Shown here: positions 1 to 4,673 of the stretch, piece by piece | How positions within the stretch are numbered: the stretch's first letter is position 1 | How the letters are laid out: each line of letters starts with the position of its first letter | From: Micavibrio sp. | Lineage (GTDB): Bacteria > Pseudomonadota > Alphaproteobacteria > Micavibrionales > Micavibrionaceae | Reading direction: 5' to 3' | DNA: 7,134 nucleotides | NCBI GenBank assembly: GCA_030824805.1 | Contig: JAPJRC010000085.1 | Coordinates: forward strand, 1-7,134 | Made by a program: the position numbers and the translations under genes | Notes under the pieces: generated by a model | Told to the model about the DNA's origin: nothing | Databases searched by the model: none | Seen by the model: only the letters and a program-made list of their open reading frames with translations

Positions 1-638
1 GCCGTAATCTTCTTGATGTTGTTTACCGGCACTTCGGTGTAGACCATGCCGAACGCGTTGACCTTTTCGTCGCCCGTCAAAGCCGGGGCTGCTTGCGCGG
101 CTGCGGTTGCCGGTGCAGGCGCTTTCGCCGCATGGCCGCCGCCTTGAATGTCGGCCTTCACGATGCGGCCTTTCGGACCGGACCCCTGAATTTTCGAAAG
201 ATCGATATTCGCTTCACGCGCCAGACGTTTTGCCAAAGGCGTCGCGAACACGCGGCTGCCTGTATTTTTTGCGGGCGCTGCAGAGGCCGGTGCGGACGCT
301 TGCTGTGCCGGCGCGCTCGCCTGCGCTGCGGCAGGAGCAGCCGCCGCTTTCGGCGCTTCCGGTTTTGCTGCTTCGTTCAGCGCATTGTCGTTCTCGCCTT
401 CTTCCAAAAGAATGGCAATCGTGTCGTTGACCTTAACGGCCTGCGTTCCGGCGGGCACAAGGATCTTGCCGATACGGCCCTCGTCCACGGCTTCCACTTC
501 CATCGTCGCCTTGTCGGTTTCGATTTCCGCGATCACTTCACCGGCCTTCACCGTGTCGCCTTCTTTCTTGTGCCATTTGGCCAGATTGCCCTCCGTCATC
601 GTCGGAGAAAGAGCTGGCATTAATACTTTAATCGGCAT
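1..638 (-). CDS. pdhC: Dihydrolipoamide acetyltransferase (E2) of pyruvate dehydrogenase, N-terminal part
   Basis: This is the E2 core subunit, which moves the acetyl group from lipoamide to CoA in the cytoplasm. 212 codons are visible; the catalytic acetyltransferase domain lies beyond the left edge. Residues 1-80 form a lipoyl domain with the lipoylated lysine at K43 in ETDKATMEVEA. Residues ~85-127 are an Ala/Pro-rich flexible linker. Residues ~128-165 are the peripheral subunit-binding domain (GSRVFATPLAKRLARE, then GSGPKGRIVKADI), followed by a second Ala/Pro linker. The ATG at 636-638 is chosen because the lipoyl domain begins there (MPIKVLMPALSPTM) and GAGG lies 9 nt upstream. In most relatives pdhC follows pdhB directly; here an opposing ORF lies between them, so pdhC may have its own promoter. 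The family assignment is secure; the full length cannot be judged. Confidence 0.97.
   Translation of the reverse strand, partial: MPIKVLMPALSPTMTEGNLAKWHKKEGDTVKAGEVIAEIETDKATMEVEAVDEGRIGKILVPAGTQAVKVNDTIAILLEEGENDNALNEAAKPEAPKAAAAPAAAQASAPAQQASAPASAAPAKNTGSRVFATPLAKRLAREANIDLSKIQGSGPKGRIVKADIQGGGHAAKAPAPATAAAQAAPALTGDEKVNAFGMVYTEVPVNNIKKIT
490..545. repeat. Lipoyl-domain repeat, copy in pdhC
   Basis: These 56 bp are identical to 2304-2359 in pdhB. They encode the strand-turn around lipoyl-lysine K43 (AGEVIAEIETDKATMEVEA). Flanking codons differ mainly at third positions, while this block does not differ at all, which suggests recent gene conversion or recent duplication of the domain. Confidence 0.85.
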
Positions 639-651
639 GGTTTATAACCTC

Positions 652-680
652 GTCATAGTTCTTGACATAATTATTTACAA
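652..680 (-). promoter_or_regulatory. Possible pdhC promoter
   Basis: Read on the minus strand there is a -35-like TTGTAA (675-680), a 17-bp spacer and a -10-like TATGAC (652-657). Each matches the sigma-70 consensus at four of six positions. It would give pdhC a short leader and explain how pdhC is expressed although a plus-strand ORF separates it from pdhB. It overlaps the candidate promoter of that ORF. The match is weak and this is an inference. Confidence 0.3.
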
Positions 681-690
681 TCGCTATCGC
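662..690 (+). promoter_or_regulatory. Candidate promoter for the ORF at 718
   Basis: A perfect -35 hexamer TTGACA (662-667) is followed after 17 bp by a poor -10, TATCGC (685-690, three of six). It lies 28 bp before the ATG at 718 and on the correct strand. It overlaps the candidate pdhC promoter on the other strand, so the two would compete for polymerase. The -35 is convincing; the -10 is not. Confidence 0.4.
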
Positions 691-705
691 TCATATACCC
701 AAAAC

Positions 706-711
706 AGGGAG
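706..711 (+). promoter_or_regulatory. Ribosome binding site fixing the start of the ORF at 718
   Basis: AGGGAG lies 6 nt before the ATG at 718-720. The open frame extends upstream to 385, but that part is antisense to pdhC, so this site is the main reason to place the start at 718. Confidence 0.6.
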
Positions 712-717
712 TGTTTG

Positions 718-1122
718 ATGAGTAAATCCAAGCGTAGAGAATTGCGTGCACACGAAGCCCTTGAGCTTGCTCTTTTTTTCGACCGTGCCGCGAACTCCGG
801 CAAAGTCAGCCGTCTTCGCAGTGCCGTTGACAAAGCGATCAGAGCGGACAATGTAACGCGCACCGATCTGGTCAGCGCCATTGCCACCAAAGCCGGTGTA
901 CGTTGCAGCGAGATCCGCACATTTTCGGAAGCCCCGGCTGCAGGCATGAACGGCCGCGTGCGTGATGCGTTGCGCGACATGTCGGAAGAGCTTCGCATTG
1001 CTTTCCATCTTAACGATCACGATAGCAGACTTCCTTCGCAGCTCGGACGATATGCTCCGCTTGAGGCAGCGCCAACGCTTCCAGGTTTGCAGCGTATGGC
1101 AGCGGGACATCTGCGGCGTTAA
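718..1122 (+). CDS. Uncharacterised 134-aa protein lying between pdhB and pdhC on the opposite strand
   Basis: I do not recognise this protein. It starts MSKSKRRELRAHEALE, is basic at the N-terminus, and residues 1-97 look like an alpha-helical soluble protein. Residues 46-72 (VTRTDLVSAIATKAG, then SEIRTFSEA) resemble the first two helices of HU/IHF histone-like proteins, but the DNA-binding beta arm is absent, so this may be chance or a generic helix-turn-helix. No signal peptide or membrane segment is evident. Residues 98-134 are antisense to the last codons of pdhB (113-bp overlap with the pdhB stop at 1010) and are less convincing, which suggests the original C-terminus was lost or that reading runs on to the first available stop. 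A good ribosome site and a TTGACA box precede the ATG. Without this gene, 639-1009 would be a 371-bp gap inside the pdh cluster. Confidence 0.62.
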   Translation: MSKSKRRELRAHEALELALFFDRAANSGKVSRLRSAVDKAIRADNVTRTDLVSAIATKAGVRCSEIRTFSEAPAAGMNGRVRDALRDMSEELRIAFHLNDHDSRLPSQLGRYAPLEAAPTLPGLQRMAAGHLRR

Positions 1123-2452
1123 CACGCGCGACAGGCGCATCCAGATAATCGAACGCGTGTTCCATCACAAGCGCCGCGATTTCGGCGTTCACGCCTGCGA
1201 ACGGCCAGTCTTCTTCCACGCATACCAGGCGGTTGGTTTTCTTCACGCTCTCGATGATCGTGTAACGGTCCAGCGGGCGGATCGTGCGCAGGTTGATCAC
1301 TTCCGCCTCAATCCCCTCTTCCGCCAATTGCTCGGCCGCCTTAAGCGCTTTGCCGACCATAATGGAATACGCAACGATTGTTACGTCTTTGCCTTCGCGT
1401 TCGATTTTCGCGCGGCCAATTGGAATGACATAGTCTTCGTCCGTAGGCACTTCGAACGCCTGGCCGTACATGATCTCGTTTTCGAGAACGACAACAGGGT
1501 TCGGATCGCGGATAGCGGCTTTCAGCAAACCTTTGGCATCGGACGCCGACCACGGCGCGATAACCTTCAGCCCCGGCACGTGACCGTACCACGAAGCATA
1601 GGATTGCGAGTGCTGTGCGCCGACGCGGGATGCCGCGCCGTTAGGGCCGCGGAACACGATGGGACAACCCAGCTGGCCGCCTGCCATGTATAATGTCTTG
1701 GCGGCGGAGTTGATGATGTGGTCGATGGCCTGCATGGCGAAGTTCATCGTCATGAATTCAACAATCGGCTTCAATCCTTTGAACGCGGAACCGACGGCGA
1801 TACCGGCAAAACCGTGCTCGGTGATGGGCGTGTCGATAACGCGCTTTGCGCCGAACTCGTCGAGCAGGCCCTGCGTCACTTTGTACGCACCGTTATATTC
1901 GGCGACTTCCTCGCCCATGACATAAACATTGCCATCGGCGCGCATTTCTTCGGCCATCGCATCGCGCAACGCCTCGCGCACGGTTTGCGTTTTGGTGTTG
2001 GCCATGAACTTCGCTTCGTCGAAGACAGGCGGCTCGAACACGATGCCTTGCGCATACATAATATCGCGGTTGCCGTCGACTTCATTGCCGATGGCTTGAC
2101 CCGTAACCTGTGTCTTGAAAGCGCCGCCGTCCTGCGGTTTGGATTCAACGGCTGCCTTCGGCTCTTCTTTCACCGGAACCGGTCCTGCAGCGCTGTTGTC
2201 GTTGGTTTCGCCTTCGGCGAGCAGCGTTGCGATCGGCGTGTTTACGGACACGTTCTGCGTGCCTGCGGCAACGAGGATTTTTCCAAGGATGCCTTCATCC
2301 ACAGCTTCCACTTCCATCGTCGCCTTGTCGGTTTCGATTTCCGCGATCACTTCACCGGCTTTAACGGCATCGCCTTCTTTTTTGTGCCACTTGGCAAGGT
2401 TGCCCTCCGTCATCGTCGGGGAAAGGGCAGGCATGAGAATATTGGTCGGCAT
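1010..2452 (-). CDS. pdhB: Pyruvate dehydrogenase E1 component, beta subunit, with N-terminal lipoyl domain
   Basis: This is the E1-beta subunit, which with PdhA makes the thiamine-diphosphate-dependent decarboxylase of the pyruvate dehydrogenase complex. Residues 1-80 are a lipoyl domain with lipoyl-lysine K43 in ETDKATMEVEA. Residues ~81-150 form a linker rich in Pro, Glu and Lys. From ~155 the transketolase-type pyrimidine-binding domain begins, with GEEVAEYNGAYK at 180-191 carrying the glutamate region that activates the cofactor, then DTPITEHGFAG and FRGPNGAASRVGAQHSQ. The C-terminal transketolase domain ends LPQAEHIVRAAKEVCYRDR, so the end is intact. The lipoyl fusion on E1-beta is typical of alphaproteobacteria, and 480 aa fits. 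The ATG lies 3 nt after the pdhA stop, so translation is probably coupled; GAGG for its ribosome site sits inside the end of pdhA. Its last 113 bp are overlapped by the opposing ORF. Confidence 0.98.
   Translation of the reverse strand: MPTNILMPALSPTMTEGNLAKWHKKEGDAVKAGEVIAEIETDKATMEVEAVDEGILGKILVAAGTQNVSVNTPIATLLAEGETNDNSAAGPVPVKEEPKAAVESKPQDGGAFKTQVTGQAIGNEVDGNRDIMYAQGIVFEPPVFDEAKFMANTKTQTVREALRDAMAEEMRADGNVYVMGEEVAEYNGAYKVTQGLLDEFGAKRVIDTPITEHGFAGIAVGSAFKGLKPIVEFMTMNFAMQAIDHIINSAAKTLYMAGGQLGCPIVFRGPNGAASRVGAQHSQSYASWYGHVPGLKVIAPWSASDAKGLLKAAIRDPNPVVVLENEIMYGQAFEVPTDEDYVIPIGRAKIEREGKDVTIVAYSIMVGKALKAAEQLAEEGIEAEVINLRTIRPLDRYTIIESVKKTNRLVCVEEDWPFAGVNAEIAALVMEHAFDYLDAPVARVNAADVPLPYAANLEALALPQAEHIVRAAKEVCYRDR
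2304..2359. repeat. Lipoyl-domain repeat, copy in pdhB
   Basis: This is the partner of 490-545, identical over 56 bp and in the same orientation, about 1.8 kb apart. Recombination between the copies would delete or fuse the intervening genes, so the copies are a potential hotspot. Confidence 0.85.
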
Positions 2453-2455
2453 GGT

Positions 2456-3487
2456 CTAACGTACCTCTTTCAAAACATCGGTCCAGAGTTCGGACACATC
2501 GAGTTCGGGGGATTGCGTGGCAAAGTCTGCCGCTTCCGTCACGATGTCCTTGATCTCTTTTTCAATCACTTTCAGTTCATCTTCCTTTACGCCCTCGTCT
2601 TCGAGCAGACGTACGCGCAAATTCGCAATTGGGTCGCGCTCGCCCTTGAACTGGTCGACCTCTTCCTTCGTGCGGTATTTTGCAGGGTCGGACATGGAAT
2701 GTCCGCGGAAACGGTATGTCATCACTTCGAGGATGTACGGGCCGTTACCGGAACGCACGTAATCGATCGCCTGGCGTGCTGCGGCCTGAACCGTAAACAC
2801 ATCCATGCCGTCTACCTGCTCGCCCGGAATGCCGTAACCCGAACCACGCTGGTACAACTTACCGGCGCTCGATCTCGCGACGGACGTACCCATGCCGTAC
2901 TGGTTGTTTTCGATGACGAAGAGAACGGGCAGTTTCCACAGAGCCGCCATGTTGTAGCACTCTGCAACCTGCCCTTGGTTCGCCGAACCATCGCCCATAT
3001 AGGCAACGGCTACGCCGCCGTCTTCTGCGTATTTGTGGTAGAAACCAAGTCCGGTTCCAAGCGCCGTCGATGCACCGACAATGCCGTGACCGCCGAAGAA
3101 GTTTTTCTCCTGGCTGAACATGTGCATCGAACCGCCCTTGCCTCGCGAATAACCCGTCTTGCGGCCCGTCAGTTCGGCCATGATGCCTTTGGATTCCATG
3201 CCGCAAGCCAGCATGTGCGCGTGGTCGCGATAAGTGGTGATAACCGTGTCACCTTCCTGCTGTACGGACTGGATGCCGGTAACAACGGCTTCCTGACCGA
3301 TATACAGGTGGCAGAAGCCACCGATCAGGCCCATCCCGTACAACTGACCGGCTTTTTCTTCAAAGCGGCGGATCAGAAGCATGTCGCGGTAAAGCTTTTT
3401 CATTTCCTCCACGCCGGGTTCCGGCGCGGTGTTGGAAACGGATTTCAGATTGGATTTTTTGGCAGGCTTGTTTTTGGCTGTGCTCAC
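2456..3487 (-). CDS. pdhA: Pyruvate dehydrogenase E1 component, alpha subunit
   Basis: This 343-aa subunit binds thiamine diphosphate and decarboxylates pyruvate together with PdhB. The thiamine-diphosphate/Mg motif starts at GDGSANQG (165-172) and closes at NNQYGMG (194-200). Other family signatures are YRDHAHMLACG (86-96), GGHGIVGAS (132-140) and the phosphorylation-loop region YRFRGHSMSDPAKYR (258-272). Length is normal for the heterotetrameric alphaproteobacterial type. The start codon is GTG (3485-3487); the next residues are a Lys/Ser-rich tail (STAKNKPAKKSNLK) that varies among relatives, and AAGG lies 11 nt upstream. Upstream is a 158-bp gap after ftsB with a terminator-like hairpin, so pdhA probably has its own promoter. 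Downstream pdhB follows after 3 nt. Confidence 0.98.
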   Translation of the reverse strand: MSTAKNKPAKKSNLKSVSNTAPEPGVEEMKKLYRDMLLIRRFEEKAGQLYGMGLIGGFCHLYIGQEAVVTGIQSVQQEGDTVITTYRDHAHMLACGMESKGIMAELTGRKTGYSRGKGGSMHMFSQEKNFFGGHGIVGASTALGTGLGFYHKYAEDGGVAVAYMGDGSANQGQVAECYNMAALWKLPVLFVIENNQYGMGTSVARSSAGKLYQRGSGYGIPGEQVDGMDVFTVQAAARQAIDYVRSGNGPYILEVMTYRFRGHSMSDPAKYRTKEEVDQFKGERDPIANLRVRLLEDEGVKEDELKVIEKEIKDIVTEAADFATQSPELDVSELWTDVLKEVR

Positions 3488-3517
3488 GGTGAATATTACC
3501 TTGTCTCTATCAGCTAC

Positions 3518-3523
3518 ATTTTA
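3518..3523 (-). promoter_or_regulatory. Possible -10 element of the pdhA promoter
   Basis: On the minus strand TAAAAT matches five of six positions of the sigma-70 -10 element and lies 30 nt before the pdhA GTG. No good -35 is present at 16-18 bp upstream, so an activator would be needed or the true promoter lies elsewhere in 3488-3637. Confidence 0.25.
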
Positions 3524-3587
3524 GGATCAATGCTGCTAACGAAGTACAACATTTCATGCGCGCGCACCAGAGGAAAAGCGCCTTTTG

Positions 3588-3596
3588 TGCAATGCA
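3588..3596. promoter_or_regulatory. Possible operator upstream of pdhA
   Basis: TGCAATGCA is a perfect inverted repeat around a central A, embedded in the wider imperfect palindrome TTGTGCAATGCAACA. It lies 100 bp before the pdhA start, next to a second small palindrome (AAAAGCGCCTTTT, 3574-3586). Regulators of central carbon genes bind elements of this general size, but I cannot name one for this motif. Confidence 0.25.
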
Positions 3597-3636
3597 ACAT
3601 ATTGATATGGTTGGGGATTTTGTATTTTTAAAATAA

Positions 3637-3660
3637 AAGAACGACTTAGTTGGCGTTCTT
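3637..3660 (-). terminator. Terminator-like hairpin over the ftsB stop codon
   Basis: The arms AAGAACG (3637-3643) and CGTTCTT (3654-3660) pair perfectly over 7 bp around a 10-nt loop that contains the ftsB stop. On the minus strand the second arm runs into TTATTTT, giving a U-rich tail. The stem is modest, so termination may be partial, but it would uncouple ftsB from pdhA. Confidence 0.5.
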
Positions 3661-3963
3661 GATAATAACTTTCTCGTCCTTGTACTGGAATCCGAGAACG
3701 CTGCGGGCCTGCTCTTCCAGTAGGTCGCGGTTGACCGAACCAGGACGCATCATCACCACCTTCTGCTCGAGGTTTTCGCGGTGTGCGCGTTCTTCCTCGT
3801 ACTTTTTCTCGGTCGTGGAAATTTGGTGGTTCAGGGAAATAAGACGCAGATAACTGCGCTCGCCCGCTATCAGGTGGTAACAGAAATAAAACGACAGGCA
3901 GATCCCGATCACGATGATCAGGTTTTGCCGGAACAGGTATTTTTGTTCGATGAGTCGCTTCAC
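3646..3963 (-). CDS. ftsB: Septum formation initiator protein of the FtsB/DivIC family
   Basis: This 105-aa single-pass inner-membrane protein would act in the divisome, where FtsB pairs with FtsL and FtsQ and signals for septal peptidoglycan synthesis. A short cytoplasmic N-terminus (MKRLIEQKYLFRQN) leads to a membrane helix at ~14-33, a periplasmic coiled coil at ~35-72 and the conserved C-terminal block RPGSVNRDLLEEQARSVLGF (73-92). Length and layout fit the family, and a position between eno and pdhA is common in alphaproteobacteria. The start codon is GTG at 3961-3963. The only purine-rich site, GGGAG, ends 1 nt before it, too close for a normal ribosome site; the frame upstream offers only ATT (3970-3972) before a stop, so GTG is kept. 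A GANTC cluster lies in its promoter and first codons. Confidence 0.92.
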   Translation of the reverse strand: MKRLIEQKYLFRQNLIIVIGICLSFYFCYHLIAGERSYLRLISLNHQISTTEKKYEEERAHRENLEQKVVMMRPGSVNRDLLEEQARSVLGFQYKDEKVIIKNAN

Positions 3964-4074
3964 ACTCCCAATGAATCACAAACGATTCCGTGGGTCAAAC
4001 AAAAGCGCGATATGAATCAACATGTTGTGTGGGTACAATTGGAGAACAGATTCGCTAAGCGATTCTTTTGATTC
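3952..4074. promoter_or_regulatory. Cluster of seven GANTC (CcrM-type) methylation sites
   Basis: Sites begin at 3952 (GAGTC), 3973 (GAATC), 3984 (GATTC), 4014 (GAATC), 4049, 4061 and 4070 (GATTC). They cover the 5' end of ftsB and most of the divergent gap before the ORF at 4108. In alphaproteobacteria GANTC is methylated by CcrM and promoters carrying it are often controlled by GcrA, including cell-division promoters. By my reading only seven further sites occur in the other ~7 kb. The sites are directly visible; the regulatory role is inferred. Confidence 0.7.
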
Positions 4075-4107
4075 ACAAAATTTATTTTCATTATTTTCGA
4101 GAAATTC

Positions 4108-4317
4108 ATGGTCGGCATTATCAATTACGCCATAGCCTCTTTCAAAGCGGCAATGTTTCATGAAAGTACGTATACACACTACAAAAACACCAAAAAGGAA
4201 GCGGCGCTCAGCACTCTCGTCCTCATTTTCGCATGGATTGTTCCGACTTGCTTTCTGTTCGCGCATGCACTGGCCCGTGTTATCACGGGCAAGCACGGCA
4301 TGATGTTTGTGTATTAA
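4108..4317 (+). CDS. Hypothetical 69-aa membrane protein, divergent from ftsB
   Basis: I do not recognise this protein. It begins MVGIINYAIASFKAAMF, has a polar stretch with Lys and Tyr (residues 20-31), then one strongly hydrophobic segment at ~32-58 (ALSTLVLIFAWIVPTCFLFA) likely to span the membrane, and ends KHGMMFVY. There is no cleavable signal. The ribosome site is weak (GAGA, 5 nt before the ATG). The gene is divergent from ftsB across the GANTC cluster, which could serve both. The opposite strand also has an open frame here (3976-4362, GTG start), but its composition is not protein-like. A 7-bp hairpin sits within its 3' half. The hydrophobic pattern is the main support. Confidence 0.5.
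   Translation: MVGIINYAIASFKAAMFHESTYTHYKNTKKEAALSTLVLIFAWIVPTCFLFAHALARVITGKHGMMFVY
4273..4290. repeat. Perfect GC-rich hairpin inside the 69-aa ORF
   Basis: GCCCGTG (4273-4279) and CACGGGC (4284-4290) form a 7-bp stem closed by TTAT. No T-tract follows on either strand, so it is not a standard intrinsic terminator. It could be an RNA structure or a chance consequence of the coding sequence. Confidence 0.4.
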
Positions 4318-4392
4318 ACTATAAAAACAGAATACCCATGGCGGATACAGGCTACTGGGCACCGTATCAGCATGCCGTCATCATTTGGCAGA

Positions 4393-4578
4393 TTAGTCCA
4401 AGCCCCACGGATGCATATCTTCCTGCTGCGTAATGCGCGGCGTAATCGGATGCCTGCATTCCCGTGTTACAGCTTCCTGAGCGCTGGCTGAGAGCGTGCT
4501 CGTTGTCGGGACTGGATAGCTGCAGCCTTTGAATTCCTGCGATATAGGTGTTTCGGCAATGATTGGTTTATCGGTCAT
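4393..4578 (-). CDS. Hypothetical 61-aa protein with strong promoter and ribosome site
   Basis: I do not recognise this protein. It reads MTDKPIIAETPISQEFKGCS at the start and ends EDMHPWGLD; it is polar, rich in Thr, Pro and Ser, and has two cysteines (C19, C41). There is no membrane segment or signal peptide. A longer frame starts at 4599, but the ATG at 4576-4578 is chosen because AAGGAGAG lies 5 nt upstream and a promoter lies just before that. The signals on such a short stretch are far better than chance would give, so I believe the gene is expressed although its sequence suggests no function. It is a separate transcription unit between the pilin-like gene and the 69-aa ORF. Confidence 0.7.
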   Translation of the reverse strand: MTDKPIIAETPISQEFKGCSYPVPTTSTLSASAQEAVTRECRHPITPRITQQEDMHPWGLD

Positions 4579-4583
4579 CGTAT

Positions 4584-4591
4584 CTCTCCTT
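4584..4591 (-). promoter_or_regulatory. Strong ribosome binding site of the 61-aa gene
   Basis: On the minus strand AAGGAGAG stands 5 nt before the ATG at 4578. It fixes the start at the second methionine of the open frame rather than at 4599. Confidence 0.8.
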
Positions 4592-4602
4592 AAAACCATA
4601 CA

Positions 4603-4631
4603 TTTATATAGAAAATACGCTTTTTCCTCAA
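4603..4631 (-). promoter_or_regulatory. Near-consensus sigma-70 promoter of the 61-aa gene
   Basis: On the minus strand the -35 is TTGAGG (4626-4631, four of six), the spacer is exactly 17 bp and the -10 is TATAAA (4603-4608, five of six). Transcription would begin near 4596 and give a leader of about 18 nt containing only the ribosome site. Confidence 0.6.
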
Positions 4632-4673
4632 ATTCTTTTGCATGAGGCGGCTTACAGAGCCCAGTTTTAGCTT

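Noticed and set aside
93..623. Plus-strand open frames over the left part of the window
   Set aside because: Antisense to the lipoyl and linker region of pdhC; Arg/Cys-rich composition typical of a shadow frame.
684..998. Minus-strand open frame between pdhB and pdhC, an alternative to the plus-strand ORF
   Set aside because: It is Ser/Arg/Leu-rich with no ribosome site; the plus-strand frame has better start signals and a protein-like sequence.
1718..3631. A 637-codon open frame on the plus strand
   Set aside because: It is exactly antisense to pdhB and pdhA, which have unmistakable conserved motifs; its translation is low in plausible domains and rich in His/Phe/Arg as expected for a mirror frame. 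Length alone is not evidence here.
3554..3979. Open frame overlapping ftsB in another frame
   Set aside because: Pro/Arg/Ser-rich mirror of the ftsB sequence and of its AT-rich 3' gap; ftsB itself has clear family features.
4048..4066. Hairpin followed by TTTT on the plus strand as a terminator
   Set aside because: The stem has a T-T mismatch and no plus-strand gene lies upstream to be terminated; the symmetry largely results from two GATTC sites and is better seen as part of the GANTC cluster.
3952..4107. Replication origin, suggested by clustered methylation sites next to AT-rich DNA
   Set aside because: No DnaA boxes (TTATCCACA-like) were seen and the gene context is not that of an alphaproteobacterial origin.
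3976..4362. A 128-codon minus-strand open frame with GTG start opposite the 69-aa ORF
   Set aside because: Unusual composition (Cys, His, Asn and Phe scattered), no ribosome site, and it overlaps the ftsB promoter region.
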